DNA of 37,541 bases from a virus. Within the stretch, counting starts at the first letter, position 1. Each line of letters opens with the position of its first letter. The stretch covers positions 1-37,541 of the IMG/VR virus record IMGVR_UViG_3300047498_000022; one strand, 5' to 3'. The position numbers and the translations under genes were made by a program. A model generated the notes under the pieces. That model made no database searches and was not told where the DNA came from. It saw nothing but the letters and a program-made list of their open reading frames with translations. Shown here piece by piece: positions 6,726-12,103 of the stretch.

Positions 6726-7567
6726 TCCCCTAACGCCTCGCGTAAATGTGCTTCCTCTTGGCTCACATGACTGTAAACGCGGCCTATCATGGAACCATCC
6801 GTATGCCCGACCGCCGGTGCGATCACCATATGATTTACCCCAGCCTTGATCTTTTTCGTTATATATCCATGTCTTAGGTCGTAGCTGGTCATCTTCACAC
6901 CGCAGCGTTTTGACAGTGCAGCCATTCTTTCACATACAGCGTATTTGCTCCATGCGTTTCCTCGTGAATCACGGAACAGCTTACCTTCGGAGTATTGCGC
7001 CAGCCGCTTCTCAATGATTGGCATCGTGGTGCTGTTGAGAAGTATCTTACGCGGCGCGCGTTTGCCTTTGGACTCACTGGCTGGGAATACGATACGCATA
7101 GCCGCCAATTCAACATGCCGCGCTTCGATGTGACGCGCCTCCTGGGGGCGGCAGCCACATGCCCACATAAATGTAATGAAGTCATGGAACGGGTCTGAAG
7201 GGGCTATGTCAGCAAGGAAACTCTCTACCTCGTCTTGCTTGGCGTAGCTTAAGCGGCGTTGCGCCGTAGGCTTCTTTAGCTTCTTAATCGGATTGCCCTC
7301 ACCATGGCCCATTTCTTCGGCCCAATTGAATACACGCTTGATGGCGACAACAGCCCCGCCGCGATAAGTGCTACCCCAGTCTTTACCGTGGCTGTCGATC
7401 CATTCCTGTACCTGGAATGGCTTCAGGTCATATGCGGGTGTATCGCCCATGGATTGGTACGCACAAGCCATGTCGATGTAATTTTTATACCACGCATAAG
7501 TACGTTCAGCCTGATGGTTGAAGCACCAGTCCAGATATTTTCCCGATAATTCTTTGAAAGTCAGCAT
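6722..7567 (-). CDS. Tyrosine-family phage integrase
   Basis: Site-specific recombinase that would integrate and excise the phage chromosome. The N-terminal 90 residues form a helical SAM-like core-binding domain (YAWYKNYIDMACAYQSMG). The catalytic domain follows with WACGCRPQEARHIE (box I Arg), a Lys/Arg-rich strand KGKRAPRKILLN, YDLRHGYIT (box II, with Tyr where His is more usual), GHTDGSMIGRVYSHVS (second His and the nucleophilic Tyr). At 281 residues it is short but complete. It is the only minus-strand gene in the left third, and its promoter must lie within the 114-base divergent gap to the regulator at 7682. AGGAAAT is a plausible ribosome binding site. Confidence 0.93.
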   Translation of the reverse strand: MLTFKELSGKYLDWCFNHQAERTYAWYKNYIDMACAYQSMGDTPAYDLKPFQVQEWIDSHGKDWGSTYRGGAVVAIKRVFNWAEEMGHGEGNPIKKLKKPTAQRRLSYAKQDEVESFLADIAPSDPFHDFITFMWACGCRPQEARHIEARHVELAAMRIVFPASESKGKRAPRKILLNSTTMPIIEKRLAQYSEGKLFRDSRGNAWSKYAVCERMAALSKRCGVKMTSYDLRHGYITKKIKAGVNHMVIAPAVGHTDGSMIGRVYSHVSQEEAHLREALGD

Positions 7568-7603
7568 TTTGTAAATTTCCTATATTTTTGTTCTAAAAAT
7601 CGT

Positions 7604-7632
7604 TTGACTCAATCAAACATACAGCGTATAAC
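7604..7632 (+). promoter_or_regulatory. Sigma70-like promoter for the regulator gene
   Basis: TTGACT (7604-7609) and TATAAC (7627-7632) are separated by exactly 17 bases, a near-consensus bacterial promoter pointing right toward the small regulator at 7682. Its -10 box overlaps the first arm of the operator below, so binding there would block transcription. Confidence 0.7.
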
Positions 7633-7662
7633 AACGTTATAAGATGTTATACACCGTAATAC
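7626..7662. promoter_or_regulatory. Inverted-repeat operator array between integrase and regulator
   Basis: GTATAACA (7626-7633) and TGTTATAC (7645-7652) are perfect inverted arms, eight bases each, separated by 11 bases. Related half-sites lie between them (GTTATAA, 7636-7642) and just after (GTAATAC, 7656-7662). Short spaced half-sites of this sort are what ribbon-helix-helix dimers bind. The site overlaps the promoter -10 box and lies just upstream of such a gene, so autorepression is likely, with possible control of the integrase on the other strand. Confidence 0.65.
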
Positions 7663-7681
7663 ATATCCGGTAAAGGACAAA

Positions 7682-7813
7682 ATGCAGATACGATCTATAA
7701 GAATGGACGATAAAACGTGGAAAAGGCTTGAAAAGCTTGCTGAACCTGAAAATGTCAGCATTCTTATCAGGAAAATACTGAGAGAATTTTTAGAAAACCA
7801 GACTAGAACTTAA
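7682..7813 (+). CDS. Ribbon-helix-helix (Arc/CopG-like) regulator, 43 aa
   Basis: Short frame starting at ATG 7682 with AAAGGA upstream. The sequence opens with a strand MQIRSIRMDD, followed by two helices (TWKRLEKLAE and VSILIRKILREFLEN), the ribbon-helix-helix layout: the strand pairs in the dimer and enters the DNA major groove. The 43-residue length matches minimal family members. It probably represses its own promoter through the half-sites at 7626-7662 and may control the divergent integrase. No CI-type repressor is visible in this window. Confidence 0.75.
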   Translation: MQIRSIRMDDKTWKRLEKLAEPENVSILIRKILREFLENQTRT

Positions 7814-7821
7814 GTGAATAT

Positions 7822-8055
7822 ATGAAAACGCATGATTTCTATAATATGCTCGAAGGAAGAGTCGGTAATCGTCAGCACTTGAAAAGTGGGATATGGGAGT
7901 ATCCAGACGATTTCTTGCAGCGTTACAATGGATGCATAGATAAATTAAATGCTCTAGTGAATCTTGTTTCACATGCCGTAGAAGAATTGACGGTTTTGGA
8001 AAAAGAACAAATGCAATATACGGCTGGTAGCCGTAAAACCACTACTAGAACTTAG
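7822..8055 (+). CDS. Hypothetical protein, 77 aa
   Basis: Follows the regulator after eight bases. It is helical with no recognised family. The C-terminus ends Thr-Arg-Thr, as does the regulator, because both genes finish with the same nine bases ACTAGAACT. Confidence 0.65.
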   Translation: MKTHDFYNMLEGRVGNRQHLKSGIWEYPDDFLQRYNGCIDKLNALVNLVSHAVEELTVLEKEQMQYTAGSRKTTTRT

Positions 8056-8197
8056 AAATACGGAAGCCCTGAAGGCGTTTTGGCGAATTAGGCCGCAGCA
8101 GGGGATAAGCTGGCAGAGTGAAAGCTCTTAAAACCCATACGCCTAGGGGCCAAGCACCAAATAAACAGACTAGAACTCCGGTAGGGAAGGAATAATT
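8056..8197 (+). other. 142-base intergenic stretch with structured elements
   Basis: The gap holds several small signals. AGGCGT (8073-8078) and ACGCCT (8139-8144) are inverted repeats that could close a long stem. Inside is a compact hairpin AGAGT-GAAA-GCTCT (8115-8128) with a GNRA-type loop. TGGCAGAGTG (8111-8120) recurs in the tRNA-like element at 8217-8226. CAGACTAGAACT (8166-8177) repeats the end of the regulator gene. A possible 25-codon GTG frame (8118-8195) exists but has no well-placed ribosome binding site. Confidence 0.45.
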
Positions 8198-8656
8198 ATG
8201 ACAGTAGATAGCTCAGTGGCAGAGTGCGGTGAAAGCGGAAACGTGTTGCAACACCAATCCCAAGAAGTAGCCGAAGCCGATGGTTCGACTCCATCTCTAC
8301 TGTCGCCCGCTGAAACGGCGGTTCCTTTGAAACTTTGCCCTATATGCGCTTCTATCGCTGAAAAACGCGGCGGATATGATTGGGGAAAAGTAGGATGCAG
8401 TAGTTGGGAGTGTCCGATACGGGGCATAGCCTTTTATCCTGAACGGTGGAATGATCGTCCCTTAGATAAGGCAGTAGATGAAAAATATAAGAAAATGCAA
8501 GAAAAACTACATAATTACGGCAGTTGTGTGGCCAGCATCTATTCTCTTGCTGAGCCACTGAGAAAAACCAATGGCGTATGTGGAGCAATAGCGGAATTTA
8601 TTGAGAAGTACGCTCCTAAAGCCGTTGAGAATTCGAAAAAGGAAAGAACATCATGA
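8198..8656 (+). CDS. Lar-like zinc-ribbon protein with tRNA-like 5' end, 152 aa
   Basis: From residue 45 the protein has the Lar-like pattern LKLCPIC ... VGCSSWECP ... AFYPERWNDRP: two Cys pairs, then an aromatic segment ending in W-N. The first 35 codons coincide with the tRNA-like element and have a composition unlike a conserved domain, so translation may really begin later, for example at the TTG just before KLCPIC. Against this, ATG 8198 has a good AAGGA eight bases upstream and the frame stays open throughout. Lar-like proteins relieve host restriction in the characterised case; the role here is inferred. It overlaps the next gene by four bases. Confidence 0.7.
   Translation: MTVDSSVAECGESGNVLQHQSQEVAEADGSTPSLLSPAETAVPLKLCPICASIAEKRGGYDWGKVGCSSWECPIRGIAFYPERWNDRPLDKAVDEKYKKMQEKLHNYGSCVASIYSLAEPLRKTNGVCGAIAEFIEKYAPKAVENSKKERTS
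8200..8304 (+). tRNA. tRNA-like element (non-canonical or pseudo-tRNA)
   Basis: A nine-base acceptor-type stem pairs 8200-8208 with 8296-8304 (seven are expected). T8-A9-like bases follow, then a D-arm GCTC-AGTGGCA-GAGT (8211-8225). A textbook T-arm GATGG-TTCGACT-CCATC (8279-8295) ends directly against the 3' strand of the acceptor. The 52 bases between the arms are too long for an ordinary anticodon arm plus variable loop, and I find no clean 5-bp/7-base anticodon hairpin; GGTG/CACC (8228-8231 with 8252-8255) is the best pairing. No CCA is encoded. It may be a degenerate tRNA, a tRNA mimic, or host-derived sequence acting as an attachment site near the integrase. Confidence 0.5.
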
Positions 8657-8868
8657 GTAATAACCCTAGCCAGTTTAATGCTAATTATGCGGCAAATGAG
8701 ATCAATAAGTTAAACTATGGATTACAACAAGCGCAGGAAACGGTAGTTACGCTTAAAAAGCGCATTAAAACAGCTTTGCGCGTTCTCGAAGGCATGATTG
8801 ATGGCGACTCACCGATGGATGGTGAGATTAGCGATGTAATACGCATACTGGATGGGACTCAGCCATGA
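8653..8868 (+). CDS. Hypothetical protein, 71 aa
   Basis: Helical, with a likely coiled coil at residues 15-45 (INKLNYGLQQAQETVVTLKK). Joined to both neighbours by four-base overlaps. No family is recognised. Confidence 0.7.
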   Translation: MSNNPSQFNANYAANEINKLNYGLQQAQETVVTLKKRIKTALRVLEGMIDGDSPMDGEISDVIRILDGTQP

Positions 8869-9065
8869 TTGATTTCATACAGGAAATGCATGAGGAAATG
8901 GCTAAACGTCCGTGTACATGGAAACCGTCGCCAAAGGACATCAGCGATGCTTTAACGGCATCATTTAATTGGGACATGGCTAAAATATCCATGCACAATC
9001 TGCGAACGCTACGAGTGGCGGCGGGATTATGGTTAGAGCATCTTACTAACACCCAAACTGAATAG
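8865..9065 (+). CDS. Hypothetical protein, 66 aa
   Basis: Overlaps the previous stop by four bases (ATGA). Helical, with Trp residues near both ends (CTWKPSPKD and GLWLEHL). No family is recognised. Confidence 0.7.
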   Translation: MIDFIQEMHEEMAKRPCTWKPSPKDISDALTASFNWDMAKISMHNLRTLRVAAGLWLEHLTNTQTE

Positions 9066-9076
9066 GAGATACGGAC

Positions 9077-9247
9077 GTGGAATGGTTAGCGCAAGATAAT
9101 CCGCCAGAAGTAACACCGATCAATGATCTGCGCCCACATACGGTTGGTAAGAGATGCTGGTGCAAACCATTTTACGATGAAGATGTCCTTGTGCATAACG
9201 CTTTGGATGGCAGAGAAACACTGGAATTTGGAAGGAAAATTTCGTGA
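9077..9247 (+). CDS. Small conserved-looking phage protein, 56 aa (GTG start)
   Basis: A GTG start at 9077 follows TAGGAGAT. The frame fills the 179-base gap between its neighbours and ends in a GTGA overlap with the next gene. The pattern INDLRPH ... CWCKPF ... DEDVLVHNALDGRE matches a short phage protein type I have seen as uncharacterised (NDLRPH, CWCxP, HNAxDGRE). Two Cys in CWC may bind metal. Confidence 0.75.
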   Translation: MEWLAQDNPPEVTPINDLRPHTVGKRCWCKPFYDEDVLVHNALDGRETLEFGRKIS

Positions 9248-9612
9248 CTGAAAATATTTATTGGAATGTACCTGATTACCCAATGCCAGAGGTTGACCAT
9301 CATGCTTTGCGTTTTGCCGAGGATGTCAATTCAACGTTTGTGAATGAATTGTCAGATACGCAATTAAAGACAGTATTAGGTGCATACGAAGCGGGGAAAA
9401 GCAAATCACTGAGGTATTGGAACCCTATCCATACGGCAACACTGAATAGCATTCCTAAATTGCTATGGGATAAAAACGAAGGCGTATATATCGGGCATTA
9501 CTTCCCAAGAGTCGATAACGCCGTATTGCCCGGATGGTGGGTAAGGAACTCAATGCCTGTTTATCCTACCCACTGGATGCCGCTGCCTCTCTCACCGGAG
9601 AAAACAGAATGA
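9244..9612 (+). CDS. DUF551-like phage protein, 122 aa (GTG start)
   Basis: The C-terminal 30 residues, GWWVRNSMPVYPTHWMPLP, fit the short DUF551-type ending (a Trp-rich strand, then THWMPLP) common in phage early proteins of unknown function. The first 90 residues have no recognised family. GTG 9244 is read through a four-base overlap with the gene before. The stop overlaps the next start (ATGA). Confidence 0.75.
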   Translation: MTENIYWNVPDYPMPEVDHHALRFAEDVNSTFVNELSDTQLKTVLGAYEAGKSKSLRYWNPIHTATLNSIPKLLWDKNEGVYIGHYFPRVDNAVLPGWWVRNSMPVYPTHWMPLPLSPEKTE

Positions 9613-9848
9613 GTGTTAAATGCCAGTATTGCGATAAGAAGTTTATCAGTTCAGCACATGCTCGGTCGCATGCGGATATTGCACATCCTGAGCTTATGGA
9701 CGGAACTGACGTTGAGCTTAAAAGGAAGGGATGGGTTACGCCATATGGATTTAGCGATTGGACATATCCCGTTACCTACGAATACGCTTGCGAGCAAATG
9801 AAGGCCATGATCGCAACAATAAAATGGCCTGAACCTAAAACTGAATAA
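9609..9848 (+). CDS. C2H2 zinc-finger protein, 79 aa
   Basis: ATG 9609 overlaps the previous stop. Residues 5-26 form a classical C2H2 finger: CQYC, a 12-residue spacer with Phe and Ala, then His and a second His (SHADIAH). The rest has a Trp/Tyr-rich helix (GFSDWTYPVTYEYACEQM). Single-finger phage proteins of this type may bind DNA or protein; the target is unknown. Confidence 0.75.
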   Translation: MSVKCQYCDKKFISSAHARSHADIAHPELMDGTDVELKRKGWVTPYGFSDWTYPVTYEYACEQMKAMIATIKWPEPKTE

Positions 9849-9891
9849 ACACATCGAACACTTAGATTAACAACAACCAAAGGAGACTACT

Positions 9892-10200
9892 ATGAATTTC
9901 GGAGAAGCAATACAGGCATTGAAGGCAGGTCGCATGGTCGGACGTTCCGGATGGAACGGCAAGGGCATGTATCTTTACTATGTTCCTGCCAATAATTATC
10001 CGGCACAAACCGAGGTAGCAAAATCCTATTGGTCTAACAAAGGAACTGGTACGCATGAGTCTGGCGTTCCGTTGGTTCCTTATGGCGCATACATTGCCAT
10101 GAAAACTGCACAGGAAAATGTCGTGCCTTGGCTGGCATCACAAACAGATGTGCTGGCAGAAGATTGGGAAGATTTAAGCACCGTAGCAATCGCAGCGTAA
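9892..10200 (+). CDS. DUF2829 / Tad2-like protein (candidate anti-Thoeris sponge)
   Basis: Strong match to the DUF2829 layout: MNFGEAIQALKAGR at the N-terminus, GRSGWNGKGMYLYYVPA, then a variable middle, YIAMKTA, and NVVPWLASQTDVLAEDWE at the C-terminus. The 102-residue length is normal. DUF2829 is the domain of Tad2, a phage protein that traps cyclic ADP-ribose-type signals of Thoeris and, in some members, cyclic dinucleotides. Which ligand this copy binds, if any, cannot be read from the sequence. An excellent AAAGGAG precedes the ATG. Its 3' end abuts a tandem 22-bp repeat. Confidence 0.85.
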   Translation: MNFGEAIQALKAGRMVGRSGWNGKGMYLYYVPANNYPAQTEVAKSYWSNKGTGTHESGVPLVPYGAYIAMKTAQENVVPWLASQTDVLAEDWEDLSTVAIAA

Positions 10201-10246
10201 TCAGTTGTTGGGGATGCCGAAATCAGTTGTTGGGGATGCCGAAATC
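10199..10246 (+). repeat. Tandem 22-bp duplication
   Basis: Two exact 22-bp copies (10199-10220 and 10221-10242) plus the first four bases of a third. It begins in the stop codon of the Tad2-like gene. The second copy supplies the 5' arm of the inverted repeat described next. Recent slippage or a protein-binding site are both possible. Confidence 0.9.
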
Positions 10247-10307
10247 GCAAGATTAGGCCGGGAATTTGAGTAGGACACGTTGGTAAACTCGCTTGGCCTG
10301 CCATCCC
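10233..10307 (+). other. Nested inverted repeats (structured leader RNA candidate)
   Basis: Three nested arms pair in register: GGGATG (10233-10238) with CATCCC (10302-10307), AGGCC (10255-10259) with GGCCT (10295-10299), and GAGT (10268-10271) with ACTC (10287-10290). The span is 75 bases and lies 35 bases before the next gene. I see no canonical tRNA D- or T-arm motif. It could be a structured leader or small RNA; it is not a known riboswitch that I recognise. Confidence 0.45.
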
Positions 10308-10341
10308 TTACAACCGAAGCAACTAATCAGGAGTAAATGAA

Positions 10342-10635
10342 ATGCAATACCAAGGAAACCCAGTAATCGTTGACGCTTTTAAGATTGTCAGTTTTGACAA
10401 AAAGGAAAAAGACTTCGCAGAAGATAATAGCAACTCCACCATTACCCTAGATGATGGGAAAGTTATCACTCTGGAAGATGGTATGATGAGCCGCTATGTG
10501 CCTATGGCTGGCGATTACTATGTCATTCAATCTGATGGTTATGCTTACCTGAATCCCAAGGATGTTTTTGAGCGTAAATATTCGCCAGTTCCCACAATTC
10601 TAACCAAAGAAACACCCTTAGGCGGTGATTACTAA
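10342..10635 (+). CDS. Hypothetical phage protein, 97 aa
   Basis: AGGAG lies nine bases before the ATG. The protein reads MQYQGNPVIVDAFKI at the start and GDYYVIQSDGYAYLNPKDVFERKY near the end (quoted in parts: GDYYVIQ, then YLNPKDVFERKY). The second pattern recurs in uncharacterised phage proteins. It is mostly beta. Function is unknown. Confidence 0.75.
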   Translation: MQYQGNPVIVDAFKIVSFDKKEKDFAEDNSNSTITLDDGKVITLEDGMMSRYVPMAGDYYVIQSDGYAYLNPKDVFERKYSPVPTILTKETPLGGDY

Positions 10636-10636
10636 T

Positions 10637-10909
10637 ATGGAGACGGCACACACCATAGAGTTCAAAGAAAGCGGTAGGGGGAAAGCACAATGCCCTGCTG
10701 ACCCATTATACCCAAACGGCAAAGCAATGGATTGTTCGGAAGGACTGACTGCTTGTAGCATTGAGCTTCCTTACCCTGCGCCTGAGTGTGGGGCTTGGAT
10801 AGTGCGCTGTAACGCTTGCGGTATGAGTGTAGGAGTCACTGCGGCTGGTAGGACGGATGATCCGATCAGCGTCAAGATGCCCTGCAAAGTCGAACGTAAA
10901 GACAACTGA
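10637..10909 (+). CDS. Cys-rich hypothetical phage protein, 90 aa
   Basis: ATG 10637 directly follows the previous stop; an in-frame GTG at 10625 would overlap it. Five to six Cys, including CNACGMS and ACSIELPYPAPECG, suggest a small zinc fold. The WIVRCNACGMSVGVTAAGR segment is typical of an uncharacterised phage protein type. Its neighbours on both sides are unknown accessory genes. Confidence 0.7.
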   Translation: METAHTIEFKESGRGKAQCPADPLYPNGKAMDCSEGLTACSIELPYPAPECGAWIVRCNACGMSVGVTAAGRTDDPISVKMPCKVERKDN

Positions 10910-10934
10910 AGATAATAATCTAAAGGATATTCTT

Positions 10935-11156
10935 ATGAGCAACGTTCATGAAAACAAATTCAATACAATCTATAAGGCTCGCGCCCCAGAAATAGAACGT
11001 TTATTGAGCATAGGTATGCCAAAGAAAACTATTGCCAAGCACCTAAGAATAAGCATTTCAACTTTGAAAGATTATATTAAAAGATACCAAATAAAAACAG
11101 ATTGGCCGGATGCCCACAAGCATAGAGCCAATACAACCGATGTGGAGGATGAGTAA
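10935..11156 (+). CDS. Helix-turn-helix protein, 73 aa
   Basis: ATG 10935 is taken over an upstream codon at 10857 that overlaps the previous gene; AAAGGATAT precedes it. Residues 17-50 form a helix-turn-helix: EIERLLSIGMPKKTIAKHL, then ISISTLKDYIKRYQI, resembling resolvase- or transposase-type DNA-binding heads. With only this domain it is probably a small regulator. The stop shares a base with the next start. Confidence 0.7.
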   Translation: MSNVHENKFNTIYKARAPEIERLLSIGMPKKTIAKHLRISISTLKDYIKRYQIKTDWPDAHKHRANTTDVEDE

Positions 11157-11362
11157 TGGGAATGTTTAGTAGTGATGAACAGCCAAGTTATAGTGACTTA
11201 TGGCGCAAAGGCGATGAAATTAAAAAGCTAAAGGAATTGCTTAAGGAAGTCTTAGAATCGAATATGGCAATGCGGGAGGAAGATGAAGGAAATATATCGC
11301 CTTTGTTGGCAAAAGTTCGTTCAATTATCGGCATAACCGAATCGGATAATCAGAATGGATGA
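11156..11362 (+). CDS. Hypothetical acidic coiled-coil protein, 68 aa
   Basis: Residues 19-37 form a charged helix (DEIKKLKELLKEVLESN). No family is recognised. The start is coupled to the previous stop (TAATG-type) and the end overlaps the next gene. Confidence 0.65.
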   Translation: MGMFSSDEQPSYSDLWRKGDEIKKLKELLKEVLESNMAMREEDEGNISPLLAKVRSIIGITESDNQNG

Positions 11363-11525
11363 CGAAATCGTAGTAAAGACAGCGCCATTATATTTCACCG
11401 AGCCGAAACTCGGAGATACGCTTTATGCATGGGGAAAGGTCAGCACTTACGTCATGACAAAAGAAGAGTACATGGAGTTGTTTGGCGATGTAACTCCAAC
11501 CGATCAGAAAGATGAAACACCATGA
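11355..11525 (+). CDS. Hypothetical protein, 56 aa
   Basis: Frame starting at ATG 11355, eight bases inside the previous gene, and ending in an ATGA overlap with the next start. It fills a 159-base gap. The pattern APLYFTEPKLGDTLYAWGKV suggests a small beta protein. No family is recognised. Confidence 0.65.
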   Translation: MDDEIVVKTAPLYFTEPKLGDTLYAWGKVSTYVMTKEEYMELFGDVTPTDQKDETP

Positions 11526-11767
11526 CTGAACAGGAAGAAGAGGCTTACATGCAGGGTAGTGCTTCTGCTTATCTTGCGGTATTCAACCAGTGTATTCGGC
11601 ATCTTCCTGATTTAAAGGATGAAGCCCGTCGCCTTTCCGAGCGGGCGGCGGTTATCTCCGTGTTGCGGAGGATTTGCACGGAACATGGTGACAATGATTG
11701 GGATGATGGCCTGCATATGGTAGATATTATTACCAAACACTTAGAGCCATACTTGAGCAACGAATAG
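11522..11767 (+). CDS. Hypothetical helical protein, 81 aa
   Basis: Helical throughout, with an acidic start (MTEQEEEAYMQG) and acidic end. No family is recognised. It is coupled to the previous gene by ATGA. Confidence 0.7.
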   Translation: MTEQEEEAYMQGSASAYLAVFNQCIRHLPDLKDEARRLSERAAVISVLRRICTEHGDNDWDDGLHMVDIITKHLEPYLSNE

Positions 11768-11780
11768 ATGATAGGAACGT

Positions 11781-11930
11781 ATGACCGACAGATTCAATAA
11801 TACGGTAAGGAAGACGGAAGCAGAACTTTATGCTGATCTTATTCGTATTGCAAAACGGAGGTTTCTATCTAGATGCCTCATGTTGGTGGGCGTAATCGGA
11901 AACATCGCAATTTTATTGTATTATAGGTAA
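11781..11930 (+). CDS. Small single-pass membrane protein, 49 aa
   Basis: Short frame with AGGAA before ATG 11781. An amphipathic basic segment (IRIAKRRFLSR) leads into one transmembrane helix (residues about 31-47, CLMLVGVIGNIAILLYY). It is the last gene of the rightward operon. Role unknown. Confidence 0.6.
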   Translation: MTDRFNNTVRKTEAELYADLIRIAKRRFLSRCLMLVGVIGNIAILLYYR

Positions 11931-11975
11931 CTTATCACCCCAACCCGATAAGCTGATCAGCCGCCAGCAGGGCGG
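11931..11975. terminator. Hairpins at the meeting point of the two operons
   Basis: Three short hairpins follow the last rightward stop: CTTATC/GATAAG (11931-11936 with 11947-11952), a perfect palindrome GCTGATCAGC (11952-11961), and CCGCC-AGCAG-GGCGG (11961-11975). They sit where the converging operons meet and could slow transcription from both sides. No U-rich tail follows on either strand, so a true intrinsic terminator is doubtful. Confidence 0.3.
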
Positions 11976-12103
11976 GTTCCCGTGTGACCATACGGCTCAC
12001 GGACGGTTGGAAATGACTGGCAACCGATTACTTCTGGTTCGCATTTAGCGCAGCCAGAAAGCATAATCAACGCGATTGCGACAAGGCTGTATCTCTGTCC
12101 CAT
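11957..12103 (-). CDS. Outer-membrane spanin lipoprotein (Rz1-like), 48 aa
   Basis: Short frame with a signal peptide (MGQRYSLVAIALIM) and lipobox LSGC at residues 15-18, so Cys18 would be lipidated and the protein anchored in the outer membrane. The mature part is short and Pro/Gly-containing, ending TRPAGG, as in o-spanins. Its first 37 bases overlap the end of the inner spanin gene in another frame, the standard Rz/Rz1 arrangement. With its partner it fuses inner and outer membranes at lysis. Confidence 0.85.
   Translation of the reverse strand: MGQRYSLVAIALIMLSGCAKCEPEVIGCQSFPTVREPYGHTGTRPAGG

Noticed and set aside
8118-8195. 25-codon GTG frame in the structured gap (ends PVGKE)
   Set aside because: No properly spaced ribosome binding site, and it overlaps the RNA-like hairpin. 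Kept only as a note in the intergenic entry.
8200-8304. Ordinary functional tRNA gene
   Set aside because: D- and T-arms fit, but no anticodon arm can be drawn and the middle is 52 bases long, so it is listed only as tRNA-like.
10214-10273. 19-codon ATG frame across the 22-bp duplication
   Set aside because: Too short, no coupling, and the duplication is not a multiple of three. More likely a leader or chance.
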